DNA of 44,974 nucleotides from a virus. This document shows positions 35,865 through 43,707 of the stretch, in pieces. The first letter of the stretch is position 1; every line of letters begins with the position of its first letter. The stretch spans positions 1-44,974 of IMG/VR virus record IMGVR_UViG_3300011432_000024; one strand, 5' to 3'. Position numbers and translations under genes: made by a program. The notes beneath the pieces were generated by a model that was given only the letters and a program-made list of their open reading frames with translations, ran no database searches and was not told where the DNA came from.

Positions 35865-36499
35865 TTGCGCTCGACCGGCACGCGGTCCACGACCTGCCGA
35901 TACTCCGTCTCGATGAACCCGCCGAGATGCCCCGCCGTGCGCTCGAGCTCGTCCTTCTCGTCCTGCGTGTCCACCGTCTTCTGCTCGCGCTCCAGCGCCG
36001 CCATCGCCGCCGCCCGCCGCTTCTTCTCCGACTGCATGCTGCGCTCGATGCGGTCGCCCTTCGCCTTCTGGATCGCGTTGAACACCGAGGACGGCATCTT
36101 CATCAGCACTTCCTTGCCGTTCGCGCCGACATGCACGCGGTCGTTGATGAACGACATGCCGGGGGCGTCGTTCGCCGCCATGTCCGTCGGGGCCACCGGC
36201 TCCCAGCCCGCTTCGACCGCTTCGGCGTACCGCGAGCCGTCGCTGTGCATGTCGAGATAGACCGTGCGCACGACCATCGGCTCGTCCTGCTTGCGGAGCC
36301 GGTACTCGCGGGGCTTGGCGCGGTTGGGTTCGCCCGTGCGGATACGGCGCTGGCGAATCGCGCGGGTGTCAATCACGATGGCGTCATCGCCCTGTGCGAC
36401 GACGGAGGCGGCTTCGCCTTTGGGGCGGCCGGGGTCCTTCTTCGGGCGTCCGCCGCGATGCTTGGCTGATGCGGGCGTGACCGTCTCGTCGTTACTCAT
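35861..36499 (-). CDS. hypothetical basic protein, possible scaffold/head maturation partner
   Basis: 212 aa, 8-base overlap with the scaffold gene. N-terminal GRPKKDPGRPKGE looks like two AT-hooks. The middle is mixed: MVVRTVYLDMHSDGSRYAEAVEAGWEPVAPTDMAAND and VLMKMPSSVFNAIQKAKGDRIERSMQSEKKRRAAAMAALEREQKTVDTQDEKDELERTAG, a long charged helix. Co-encoded with the scaffold, so a DNA- or capsid-associated head protein is likely. Confidence 0.6.
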   Translation of the reverse strand: MSNDETVTPASAKHRGGRPKKDPGRPKGEAASVVAQGDDAIVIDTRAIRQRRIRTGEPNRAKPREYRLRKQDEPMVVRTVYLDMHSDGSRYAEAVEAGWEPVAPTDMAANDAPGMSFINDRVHVGANGKEVLMKMPSSVFNAIQKAKGDRIERSMQSEKKRRAAAMAALEREQKTVDTQDEKDELERTAGHLGGFIETEYRQVVDRVPVERK

Positions 36500-37526
36500 C
36501 GCTGTCCTCCAGAATGTAGCCGCCGCCCTTGGTCACCTTCACCGTGCCCATCGCCGCCACGTTCGCCGCGTGCTGCTTCTGCGACATGCCCACCGCCCGC
36601 GCCGCAATCTGCTCCGCGCGTGAGAGCGACAACGGAGCCGTGGGCCGCGTCGGCGCTTCCGTAAACTGCGGACGCGGGACAGCCACCGGTGGCGGGGGAG
36701 GGGGAGCCGCCGCCGGAGCCGTCACCGCGCCCGTAGACCGTTGCAACTGCTGCTGTCTGAGGTAATGCACGCCCGCGGCGCCGACAATCGCGCCCAGCAC
36801 GCCCTGCGGGGTCGCCGCCTGTTCTGGCGTCATCGTGGCGAGGGCTTCCTGCGCGACTTCAGGCGGCACGCCGTACTGCTGCGCCACCTGATACGCCTGC
36901 GCGGTCAAGTGCTGCGCTTTTTCGTTCGTCCGTTCCTGGTGGAGCGGGGCCAGTGCCGCTTCGACGGTCGACCGAACCTGCTTCGTGATGCGCGTGTGGA
37001 TCTTCTTCGCCGCCTCCAAGTCCCACTGCTGCGTGGAGACGTTCACCAGCCCGTACTCGCTGGCGATCTGCGTCAGTTCGTCGTCGCTCGGGCCGTCCGG
37101 CTTGGCCGGGGCGGCTGGCGTTGTTGCCTGCGGCTGCACGCGGCCGTCGAGCTCGGCCAGAATCTGCTGCTGGCGGTCCAGCGGCAACTGCTGGAGCTGC
37201 TGTTGGAACCGCTTGGCGAACGCGGCCACTTCTGCGGCGGCTTGCTTCGTCTGCTGTTCCGATTGCTTGGCTTCACGCACCTTGGCGCGGAGCCGTGTGA
37301 CTTCGCCGTAGATGCCACGCTCCTGCTCATCGCGGGGCTCAGGCAGGGCGGGCTCGTCCGGCTCCACTGGGGCCGCCACAGCGGGCGTGGCGACAGGTTC
37401 TGGCGTCGTGGCGGGCGTGGCGACAGGTTCGGGGGCGGGGGCTGGGACATCGGCCGCCGTCGTCCCCGCGGGTTCGTCCGGGCCGTCCAGCACGAACGCG
37501 CCGGGCGTCAGGATGTCATCACTCAT
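36492..37526 (-). CDS. scaffolding protein
   Basis: 344 aa, ATGA overlap. Acidic, Pro/Ala-rich N-terminus with EPVATPA repeats (28-60); a long charged helix with Gln-rich coiled coil (VTRLRAKVREAKQSEQQTKQAAAEVAAFAKRFQQQLQQLPLDRQQQILAELDGR); a second helical part and a Pro-rich stretch; a C-terminus RAEQIAARAVGMSQKQHAANVAAM. This shape and the position just before the capsid gene group are those of phage scaffolding proteins. No protease motif is seen. Confidence 0.75.
   Translation of the reverse strand: MSDDILTPGAFVLDGPDEPAGTTAADVPAPAPEPVATPATTPEPVATPAVAAPVEPDEPALPEPRDEQERGIYGEVTRLRAKVREAKQSEQQTKQAAAEVAAFAKRFQQQLQQLPLDRQQQILAELDGRVQPQATTPAAPAKPDGPSDDELTQIASEYGLVNVSTQQWDLEAAKKIHTRITKQVRSTVEAALAPLHQERTNEKAQHLTAQAYQVAQQYGVPPEVAQEALATMTPEQAATPQGVLGAIVGAAGVHYLRQQQLQRSTGAVTAPAAAPPPPPPVAVPRPQFTEAPTRPTAPLSLSRAEQIAARAVGMSQKQHAANVAAMGTVKVTKGGGYILEDSDE
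37381..37430. repeat. tandem 20-base repeat in the scaffold gene
   Basis: The 20-mer GCGGGCGTGGCGACAGGTTC occurs at 37381-37400 and 37411-37430, with 10 bases between. It encodes the duplicated EPVATPA stretch of the acidic linker. A recent slippage duplication in a disordered region; no other function implied. Confidence 0.7.
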
Positions 37527-37681
37527 GCTTTCGGCTCCTTCAGCGCGGCCTTCGCCTGCGCCAAGACGTCACGCGCGTTCCGTAAGATCGCCGTGCCCGG
37601 ATGGTCGCCGGGCTTGCCCGCGATCACGCGCTCCAAGTCCACGATGGCGAACGTGATGCGCTCGGTCAGGGTGGACGTCAT
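37523..37681 (-). CDS. 52-aa hypothetical protein
   Basis: ATG at 37681, ATGA overlaps at both ends. MTSTLTERITFAIVDLERVIAGKPGDHPGTAILRNARDVLAQAKAALKEPKA: two helices around a Gly/Pro turn. It lies between the co-chaperonin and scaffold genes. Unassigned. Confidence 0.6.
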   Translation of the reverse strand: MTSTLTERITFAIVDLERVIAGKPGDHPGTAILRNARDVLAQAKAALKEPKA

Positions 37682-37974
37682 TCCGCCTCCGCAAACGCGA
37701 GCACATCGCGCAGGCGCAGTTCCCACAGATGCTCGTCGCCGATCTCGAAATCGTCCACGACCGTGCCCGGTGCCCAGTACACCGTCATGCCCGGTTGGAG
37801 CTCGCTCGCCATCGGGCCATCGCAGTCGGGGCAGATGCCGTCACCGACCGCCACGACGACGCCGCACGTGGGCGGGTTCTTGGCGATCTCGGGCGCGGCG
37901 ATGAGGGTATCGGGCAAGTCGGCTGGCCAGAGCGGGCGGACGAACACGCGCGGGCCGATAGGGCGGAGTGTCAT
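37678..37974 (-). CDS. GroES-like co-chaperonin
   Basis: 98 aa, ATGA overlap at both ends. The GroES layout is complete: LRPIGPRVFVRP (first strand), LIAAPEIAKNPPTCGVVVAVGDG (the mobile-loop region then V-V-A-V-G), PGMTVYWAPGTVVDDFEIGDEHLWELRLRDVLAFAE (P-G-M-x-V-x-x, D-x-E-x and the final strand). An extra CPDCDGPM sits in the middle (about 50-57). It probably works with the host GroEL to fold a capsid protein, as T4 gp31 does. Placed just before the scaffold and capsid genes. Confidence 0.85.
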   Translation of the reverse strand: MTLRPIGPRVFVRPLWPADLPDTLIAAPEIAKNPPTCGVVVAVGDGICPDCDGPMASELQPGMTVYWAPGTVVDDFEIGDEHLWELRLRDVLAFAEAE

Positions 37975-38435
37975 CGCGCCACCGAGTTCGCCGCCGTGCA
38001 TGTGGCTGGCGCTGGCGTTGGGCCGGTGTCTCGGCACACGGCGGTCGTGTACGTCACTTCGGTCGGGAATACGACAGCGCCCGTGCCGGTCTCGTTGGTC
38101 AGCACGCCGCTCATCTGCGCCGATGTTGTGGCAGACCACCGCGAGAGGTTGCCGCTCGTCACGCTGTCGGCGTTCACTATTCCGGCGTCGCTCATGTCGC
38201 TGAGAATGCACCTGTAGCCGTTGGGACACGGCGGGTTGATGGCCTCATAACGGCCGGACGACTGCACGAACGTCATCCCTTCGTACTCGTCGCGCTCGAT
38301 GGGAATCTTCGCCCACTCCGCGATCTGTTCTGGCGTCGGCTGCGGCTCGCGTCGGTCATAGCCGATCACAGCCGCGAACACGAGTGCGTAGATGAGAAAC
38401 TCCCACTGGCGACCTGTCGGGCGATGTTCGCTCAT
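37971..38435 (-). CDS. membrane-anchored protein with fibre motif
   Basis: 154 aa. A single apolar segment near the start (WEFLIYALVFAAVIG, 11-25), then a polar part with Cys pairs (CPNGYRC, CRDT...TCTA). The C-terminal third carries SGVLTNETGTGAVVFPTEVTYTTAVCR, the same motif as in the long fibre-like protein at 30817-32667. Both the ATGA overlap and the repeat indicate a real gene; likely duplicated from the fibre gene. Function unknown. Confidence 0.6.
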   Translation of the reverse strand: MSEHRPTGRQWEFLIYALVFAAVIGYDRREPQPTPEQIAEWAKIPIERDEYEGMTFVQSSGRYEAINPPCPNGYRCILSDMSDAGIVNADSVTSGNLSRWSATTSAQMSGVLTNETGTGAVVFPTEVTYTTAVCRDTGPTPAPATCTAANSVAR

Positions 38436-38734
38436 GAGCGGCGTCGGGCCTCCGGCACCTGACTCTCGCGGTGCTCTTTGGACTTCGCGGAACGGTCTAA
38501 GGCGTCAATCCGAAACAGCGGGTACTTCACGAGCTCGCTAGCGACTTCCGCTTGTGCGTGCATGATCCGCATGACCAGCCCGAACGCCGCCGTGTCAAAG
38601 CCCGCCTGCTTCATCTGCGCGTTCGACGCATTTAGCAGCGCGCCTGCGCCGTACTTGCTCGCCACGTACTGCGTGAACAACTGCCAGCCGTCGCTGTGGA
38701 GCAGTTCCTGCCACGCGGTGCGCTCGTCGGTCAT
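38432..38734 (-). CDS. hypothetical helical protein
   Basis: 100 aa, ATGA overlap. Helices: WQELLHSDGWQLFTQYVASKYGAGALLNASNAQMKQAGFDTAAFGLVMRIMHAQAEVASELVKYPLFRIDALDRSAKSKEHRESQVPEARRRS. Unassigned; similar short helical proteins are found between portal and scaffold genes. Confidence 0.6.
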   Translation of the reverse strand: MTDERTAWQELLHSDGWQLFTQYVASKYGAGALLNASNAQMKQAGFDTAAFGLVMRIMHAQAEVASELVKYPLFRIDALDRSAKSKEHRESQVPEARRRS

Positions 38735-38802
38735 TCGTCACCGTCGTTAAAGAACACGATCAGGCAGATAATGGCTATCATCGCCAGCAGGATCATGCTC
38801 AC
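38731..38802 (-). CDS. 23-aa single-pass membrane peptide
   Basis: GTG at 38802 in a GTGA overlap and TGA at 38733-38731 overlapping the next ATG. VSMILLAMIAIICLIVFFNDGDE: one transmembrane segment and an acidic end. Shorter than most annotated genes but integrated in an unbroken chain of overlaps, which a random frame would not show. Function unknown. Confidence 0.45.
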   Translation of the reverse strand: MSMILLAMIAIICLIVFFNDGDE

Positions 38803-38891
38803 AGCCGTCTCCGGTCGCCGCGCTCGAGCCACGTCGCCACGGCGAGAAACGCCACGAGCGTCACCACCGCCAGGATCGCGTCGCTGCTCAC
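38799..38891 (-). CDS. 30-aa single-pass membrane peptide
   Basis: GTG at 38891 (GTGA overlap) and TGA at 38801-38799 overlapping the next start. VSSDAILAVVTLVAFLAVATWLERGDRRRL: an apolar helix about 5-22 and a basic end. With the 23-aa peptide it forms a pair of opposite C-terminal charge (RGDRRRL against NDGDE). Confidence 0.45.
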   Translation of the reverse strand: MSSDAILAVVTLVAFLAVATWLERGDRRRL

Positions 38892-39076
38892 AGCGCCGCC
38901 TTGCGCGCCTTGGGCTTGCGCCTCGGGCGCGGGGCAGATGTATCCACGAGGTCAGCCGTGAAAGGCTTGCCGCGCTTGAGATGGCTGAACTGGCTCGGCG
39001 GGGTCAGGCCGAACTCATCACACAGCGCCGCCACCGCTTTCGCTGAACACGCCGCGCACAGCGTGAAGTCGCTCAC
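38888..39076 (-). CDS. 62-aa hypothetical protein
   Basis: GTG 39076 in a GTGA overlap. SDFTLCAACSAKAVAALCDEFGLTPPSQFSHLKRGKPFTADLVDTSAPRPRRKPKARKAAL: a CAAC pair with a further Cys, then a basic tail. Start coupled to the gene above, end coupled to the 30-aa peptide. Confidence 0.55.
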   Translation of the reverse strand: MSDFTLCAACSAKAVAALCDEFGLTPPSQFSHLKRGKPFTADLVDTSAPRPRRKPKARKAAL

Positions 39077-39324
39077 AGCGCCGCCTTGTTGATGGCCGCC
39101 GCCAGCCGCCGCGCTTCCTGCTTCGTCAGCGTCGCTTTTTCGTTCTTGAAATGCACCACAATGAATCCGCCGGCCGATGTGACGCGGAACGAGTCGCGCG
39201 TTTCGGCGGTGGGCGATGCGTATTCTGCGTCCAGCCTCGCGCGAGCCTCTGTCAGTTCCGTCAGCAGCGGGTTGTCGCCCAATGCAGCGGCCCATTCGGG
39301 TTCGGTCGTTGGCGTGTCGCTCAT
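39073..39324 (-). CDS. 83-aa hypothetical protein
   Basis: ATG in an ATGA overlap. Acidic start (MSDTPTTEPEWAAALGDNPLLTELTEARARLDAEYAS) then a small alpha/beta domain with RVTSAGGFIVVHFKNEKATLTKQEARRLAAAINKAAL. No family recognised. Confidence 0.6.
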   Translation of the reverse strand: MSDTPTTEPEWAAALGDNPLLTELTEARARLDAEYASPTAETRDSFRVTSAGGFIVVHFKNEKATLTKQEARRLAAAINKAAL

Positions 39325-39539
39325 GTCGTCAGGAGGTTGCGCCCGCTCTGGACGCCGGGGTCGTCCGTGAGGTCAAACCAGAACGCCGCTGCGAATATCG
39401 CCGGGATTAGCGTCGCCCCAGCCATGATCGCGACGAGTTGCAATCGCCGCCAGTCCCAACCGTGGATGAAGCAGTACGCGATTCCGTAGACGAGGCCCGC
39501 GAGCGCCAGCGCCGTCACTACCGAAAACACCCACGCCAT
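39321..39539 (-). CDS. two-pass membrane protein
   Basis: 72 aa, first of a group of small membrane genes after the portal. Segments WVFSVVTALALAGLVYGIAYCFI (3-25) and LQLVAIMAGATLIPAIFAAAFWF (34-56), then an acidic tail. Holin-like topology, but far from the lysis cassette; may act in the envelope during assembly. Starts 32 bases after the portal stop. Confidence 0.6.
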   Translation of the reverse strand: MAWVFSVVTALALAGLVYGIAYCFIHGWDWRRLQLVAIMAGATLIPAIFAAAFWFDLTDDPGVQSGRNLLTT

Positions 39540-39571
39540 GACCCACGATTCCTTCGCGGCGCGGAACTGCC

Positions 39572-41599
39572 TCACATCACACCCGGCGGCGCGTCCATCG
39601 GCGGCATCGGCGGCGCCCCTTGCGACTGGCCCTGTCCAAGCATCCCCATCAGCCCCTGTAGCATGTCCGGCCCACCGCCCGGCATCGCGCCCGGTGCCCC
39701 CGGCCCAATCCCCTGCGGCGCCGACACGCCCGGCGTCTGCTGCAGAAACACCTGCAGATTCGGCATCCGGTACAGCCGCAGCACCTGCTCCATCATTTCG
39801 CGCCCCGCCTCCGGGTTCATCGCCAACTGCTGACCCATCGCCGGGAACATCTGCCCAATCGTCTGAATCGCCTTCGTGAACTCGCTGAGGTCGGCGCGCA
39901 GTTTCGCGTAGTCGGACGTCTCGACCGAGCCCCGCGGCTTGAACCGGAACGACCCAGTGAGGTCCGCCGCCGTCACCTTGAACGGCCCCTGCGACGGCAT
40001 CGCGTACCCGCGCAGCTCCAGCCCCTGCTTGAGCGACTCGGGCGCAATCATGCCGTCCGCATCCCGCGCGAGCGCCCGCTGCCAGAGCACAATCCGCAGA
40101 TCCCACAGATCCGCCACGCCCTGCTGGAGATGCTTGGCGACTTCGTCCACGCGCACATACGCGGCCTGCGCGACGATGCTGTTCTCGGTCGCCGTGCGCC
40201 CCGTCTGCGGCGTCACGCCCGAGATCGCCGTGTCCGACATGCCAGACACGCGCTCGGCCGCCGCGAGAATCCCGCGCTCCTGATCGATGACCGAGTTCGG
40301 CACATCGGGGATGATCATCGGCTCGACGTCGCCCATCGACCGCACCGGGATGATGGCAGACGGGCCAATGGGCTCGTGCTCCGGGTCCCAGATCGCCGTC
40401 GTCAGCATCTTCAGCGGCGCGTTCAGCACGACCGCTGACCGATCCGCCTTCATGTTCCGCAACGCCGTGTGCTCGTCCACGATGGTCACGAGCTTGTGGC
40501 CCGCGAGCGAGTAGCCGTACACCGACTGCGGGTTCGGGAACGGCACGAAGTCCACGAACCGCACCTGCTGCAAGTCGTCAAACGCCAGCCGCGGCAGGGC
40601 ATCGACGGTGAGCGACACAGTGGTGATCAACCACTCCGGCAGCCCGTCCTCGTCGATGTCCTTCAGCAGATGGACTTCCCACAGTTCGTATTCCGCCGTC
40701 GGCCCCTCTTGCGCCGCGACGTCCTGCCCCAATCGGGTATGTTCCTGCCGCGCTTCGCGGTCGCCGCCACCGCTGGCGACAATGCGGTCCACTTCGGCCT
40801 TGTCGTAGATGCCGGCGTCCACGCGCTGCCGCAGGTCCGTCTCGCGCAGCCAGAACCGCTTGGCAAAGCCCCAGACCTCGCTCCGGTCCTTCGCATGGCC
40901 CGGCAGGAACAGAAAGTCCTTGAGCGACAGCACGCGGTACTGCGGGCCGCGGCCGTACCACTCGACCTTGTCCACCTGGAGCGCCATGTACGGCTGCTGG
41001 TCGTCGCCGTCCCACTTCGTGACGCGCTGCTGGTCGTCAATGATCGGCATCGGCTCGAACTGCTCGTTGAGCACCGGCACGCCAAAGCCGTCCGTCTGGA
41101 TCGCGGCGTCCACCGTGATGCGCGATTTCTTGAGCTCGGCGCGCTCTGTGACTTCGAGAATGCCCGTACCCTCGATCAGCGCCATGTGAAACGCCTTCGA
41201 CAGCCACGTCGGCAGGCGCTCGTTGTCCTTCTGCCACTCCAGAAACGCTTCGACCTTGGCGACGCGGGCCGCGGGTTCGCCCCAGCCCTCGACCGTCACC
41301 ATCGGGTCGGCGGTGGTGATGATCTGCGTGAGACGCGCCCGGAGCGCGTCCGCTTTCTCGGTGAGGATGTACGACGCGAGGTCGGCCGCATCGGGCCAAT
41401 GGACGGCAGCGCGGCGGGGCCGGGGCGCCTGCTCGTACATCGCGTGGTAGGCGTCGATGAGCCCGCCTTCGCCGATGATGCTGGACCGGGCGCTGATGGC
41501 GTTCTGGAGTTCTTCGCTGATCCAACGCTTGAACGCGAGGCGGTCTTCGGGTGCAAGCGCGACCCGCTGCGGGTCCTTGGGGAGGCGTGAGCGCGGCAT
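39572..41599 (-). CDS. portal protein
   Basis: 675 aa from ATG 41599 (MPRSRLPKDPQ). A GTG ten codons earlier would start inside a repeated intergenic element, so the shorter form is preferred. Typical portal layout of P22-like and other podoviruses: SARSSIIGEGGLIDAYHAMYEQAPRPRRAAVHWPDAADLASYILTEKADALRARLTQIITTADPMV; DEHTALRNMKADRSAVVLNAPLKML; SDTAISGVTPQTGRTATENSIVAQAAYVRVDEVAKHLQQGVADLW. The C-terminal 60 residues are Gly/Pro/Met-rich (PGVSAPQGIGPGAPGAMPGGG), as in other podovirus portals. Ring-forming docking site for the terminase and tail. Confidence 0.85.
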   Translation of the reverse strand: MPRSRLPKDPQRVALAPEDRLAFKRWISEELQNAISARSSIIGEGGLIDAYHAMYEQAPRPRRAAVHWPDAADLASYILTEKADALRARLTQIITTADPMVTVEGWGEPAARVAKVEAFLEWQKDNERLPTWLSKAFHMALIEGTGILEVTERAELKKSRITVDAAIQTDGFGVPVLNEQFEPMPIIDDQQRVTKWDGDDQQPYMALQVDKVEWYGRGPQYRVLSLKDFLFLPGHAKDRSEVWGFAKRFWLRETDLRQRVDAGIYDKAEVDRIVASGGGDREARQEHTRLGQDVAAQEGPTAEYELWEVHLLKDIDEDGLPEWLITTVSLTVDALPRLAFDDLQQVRFVDFVPFPNPQSVYGYSLAGHKLVTIVDEHTALRNMKADRSAVVLNAPLKMLTTAIWDPEHEPIGPSAIIPVRSMGDVEPMIIPDVPNSVIDQERGILAAAERVSGMSDTAISGVTPQTGRTATENSIVAQAAYVRVDEVAKHLQQGVADLWDLRIVLWQRALARDADGMIAPESLKQGLELRGYAMPSQGPFKVTAADLTGSFRFKPRGSVETSDYAKLRADLSEFTKAIQTIGQMFPAMGQQLAMNPEAGREMMEQVLRLYRMPNLQVFLQQTPGVSAPQGIGPGAPGAMPGGGPDMLQGLMGMLGQGQSQGAPPMPPMDAPPGVM

Positions 41600-41627
41600 C
41601 GCTGGTGGGAGCGACCGTTGCGCGGTC

Positions 41628-41653
41628 ACTTCCAGAATCGCATGCGCGTCAAA
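41628..41653 (-). promoter_or_regulatory. conserved element upstream of the portal gene
   Basis: TTGACGCGCATGCGATTCTG (41653-41634) followed by GAAGTG, almost the same as the element upstream of the decoration gene. It contains the palindrome CGCATGCG. Read leftward it begins with a -35-like TTGACG; no clear -10 is seen in this copy. Immediately after it, GACCG-CGCAA-CGGTC forms a small hairpin. The gap between terminase and portal, 41600-41683, has no gene. Confidence 0.55.
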
Positions 41654-41683
41654 TAGTTTCCGCGATTGTCCGCAGACGTGCGG

Positions 41684-43150
41684 TTAGTAGCCGCCGCGAC
41701 CAATGCGGACGTTGCGCCCGCGCCGCCCATCGGCCGGGTCGTGGTCCATCTGCGCCCGCTTCAGTTCCCGTCGCTCCTGCTTCGCCAGCGTCACCTGCGT
41801 CGGCTGCGCCGGCTCGAACGCAATCACCCCGTAGTTGAGCGCCCGCTGCCCGTGGTCGTACAACCCGTCGTTCTTCGCCTGCCGAATCCCCGCCTTCATC
41901 CCGAGCGCGGCCTTGTCAGACCACACAAACCCGGCCTCAAACGCATCGGCCACGAACGGCATCGGCGTGTGCTTCACCTGCCCCTGCTCGACGCTGACCA
42001 GCATCGCCCGCGGGTTCACCTGGAACGCGGGCTGGCCGTCCAAGGCAATGCGCCGCATAAACCGGCCCACCGACTGGATCGCGTTGAACTGCGCTTCCAC
42101 CGAGTTCGCAAACGGCTGCGACTGCGGGAAGATGCCGTGGTCCGCCAAGACGTCGCGCACCTTCGTCGTCCGCACGCCTTGGTTGTTGCTATCCAGCGCG
42201 GACGGGTCGCCGGCCGCCCAGATGTCCAGCGGGTTCGGGCACCACTGCCGCCGATACGTGTCCACGATGGGCGCGAAGTCCTCTAAGAACATCTTCGTCC
42301 CCATAACCGCCCCGAGAATCTGCAGCCGGCCCACGCTCAGGAACTGCAGCCAGACCACGCACGGATGGCTGTGGCCGAAGTCCCACGCCTCGATGAGCGG
42401 CGAGCTCGGCACCATCTCCAGCGCGTCGTTGACGTGCAGCCGCCGCGAGAAGTAGCCCGCGTACACGGCTTCACCCTGCACCGCCAAGCCGCGCCGGCCC
42501 TCGAGCAGCGTGCGCCGGAGCGCGGAGCCCTCGGGGTAGGCTTCTTCCAGCGAGGCGATGTACGCCCGCCCCAGATTGACCTCGTTGTCGTAACAGTTCG
42601 TGCGGACGTAGTAGTGGTCGGGGCGGCTGTTGTCGGTCGGGAACTGCGTGGCAATCCAGTGGCCTGGATTCACCGGCTGCGGCGTGTACCAGAGCTGCTG
42701 CGGGTAGCCCGGCTGGCTGATGCGAGCGACGAGTTCCCCGTGGAACTCGCCCGGCATTTCCTCCGGCTGGTCGACGCCGACGAACGCCAGCGTCGGGCCG
42801 CGCACCTTGGAGAATTTCGCGGCTTCGTTGCTCGACTTCAGCCCGTGGATGTACACGCGCGAGCCGTTCGGCAGGATGTCGCAACTCTCCGACGGGTCCC
42901 ACTGGACCGAGACGCCGCAGAGGTCCAGGTATTCGCGCCACTTCGGCTTGAGCAGGCTGTTGGTCGCGTCGTCGGTGTAGCGGGCGAGCAGCAGCCGCAT
43001 GCCCGGGTGTTCGCCGGCCAGGATCAAGGCCCGTGCACATAGCGCCGTGGTCTTCTGGGCGCGCACGCCGCCTTCGAGGTCCACGTAGCGGGCGGTTGAT
43101 TGCAGGGCCTTGGACGCGCCCGGCCCCCAGCGCCAGAGGACTTCAGGCAT
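41684..43150 (-). CDS. terL: terminase large subunit
   Basis: 488 aa; ATG follows the upstream stop with no gap. ATPase: Walker-A-like GGVRAQKTT (27-35), an unusual form with V-R-A-Q before K-T-T, Walker B LAFVGVDQPEEMP (121-133, D127 and E130/E131). Nuclease: D257 in EAWDFGHSH and D315 in AGDPSALD, the two acidic centres of the RNase H-like fold. It packages DNA into the prohead and cuts it. Upstream are the small subunit candidate and two small genes. Confidence 0.88.
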   Translation of the reverse strand: MPEVLWRWGPGASKALQSTARYVDLEGGVRAQKTTALCARALILAGEHPGMRLLLARYTDDATNSLLKPKWREYLDLCGVSVQWDPSESCDILPNGSRVYIHGLKSSNEAAKFSKVRGPTLAFVGVDQPEEMPGEFHGELVARISQPGYPQQLWYTPQPVNPGHWIATQFPTDNSRPDHYYVRTNCYDNEVNLGRAYIASLEEAYPEGSALRRTLLEGRRGLAVQGEAVYAGYFSRRLHVNDALEMVPSSPLIEAWDFGHSHPCVVWLQFLSVGRLQILGAVMGTKMFLEDFAPIVDTYRRQWCPNPLDIWAAGDPSALDSNNQGVRTTKVRDVLADHGIFPQSQPFANSVEAQFNAIQSVGRFMRRIALDGQPAFQVNPRAMLVSVEQGQVKHTPMPFVADAFEAGFVWSDKAALGMKAGIRQAKNDGLYDHGQRALNYGVIAFEPAQPTQVTLAKQERRELKRAQMDHDPADGRRGRNVRIGRGGY

Positions 43151-43474
43151 CTAGTCCGGGCTGATCTGCCACGCCTGCAGCATGGCGAGGTCGAACGGGT
43201 TATACCCCCGCGCGTGCGCCTCCGCCAGATAGGCCACCGACGGCTCAGGCGGCGCGGTGGGCGGACTTGGGACACCGGCCGCCGTTGTCCCTGCCTTCTG
43301 GGTGTTCGTCGGTCCTGTGGGCGCCGGGACGGCCTCACCGCACCCCGCACACGTCCAGCCGCGCACGACCAGCGTGGCATCCGTCATGCGGGCCATCTTC
43401 GCCTGCACGTAGCGGTGGGTACAGCCGGCCTTCGCCTGCTGGCGGGAGCGCATGAACCAGTCGAAACTGTCCAT
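43151..43474 (-). CDS. hypothetical protein
   Basis: 107 aa from ATG 43474 in a TGATG overlap (GTG 43477 is possible). DSFDWFMRSRQQAKAGCTHRYVQAKMARMTDATLVVRGWTCAGCGEAVPAP has CTHR and a CAGC pair, a possible zinc site, then a Pro/Thr linker and AYLAEAHARGYNPFDLAMLQAWQIS. Between the two terminase genes. Confidence 0.55.
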   Translation of the reverse strand: MDSFDWFMRSRQQAKAGCTHRYVQAKMARMTDATLVVRGWTCAGCGEAVPAPTGPTNTQKAGTTAAGVPSPPTAPPEPSVAYLAEAHARGYNPFDLAMLQAWQISPD

Positions 43475-43707
43475 CACGTCGCCTCCGGCTTCGTCAGCAT
43501 GTCGAAAATCGACCGGCCGTAGTAAGGCCGCGGGTCCGGCTTCGGCTCGCCGCAGAACATGCACACGTCCGGCACGCGCGGCGTGTAGCAGCAGCCTTGA
43601 ATCAAGCAGCGAGCGAGTTGAGCGCCATCGACCGGGTCCGTGACCCACTGGCTCACGCGCACGTCGTCGCGGTAGATGCCGTCAGGCCGAAATGTGTATG
43701 CCGCCAT
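43474..43707 (-). CDS. small zinc-binding protein
   Basis: 77 aa, ATG in a TGATG overlap. CLIQGCCYTPRVPDVCMFCGEPKPDPRPYYGRSIFDMLTKPEAT has CC and CMFC pairs spaced for one zinc site. The start YTFRPDGIYRDDVRVSQWV is beta-like. Unassigned; located between the small terminase candidate and the 107-aa gene. Confidence 0.55.
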   Translation of the reverse strand: MAAYTFRPDGIYRDDVRVSQWVTDPVDGAQLARCLIQGCCYTPRVPDVCMFCGEPKPDPRPYYGRSIFDMLTKPEAT

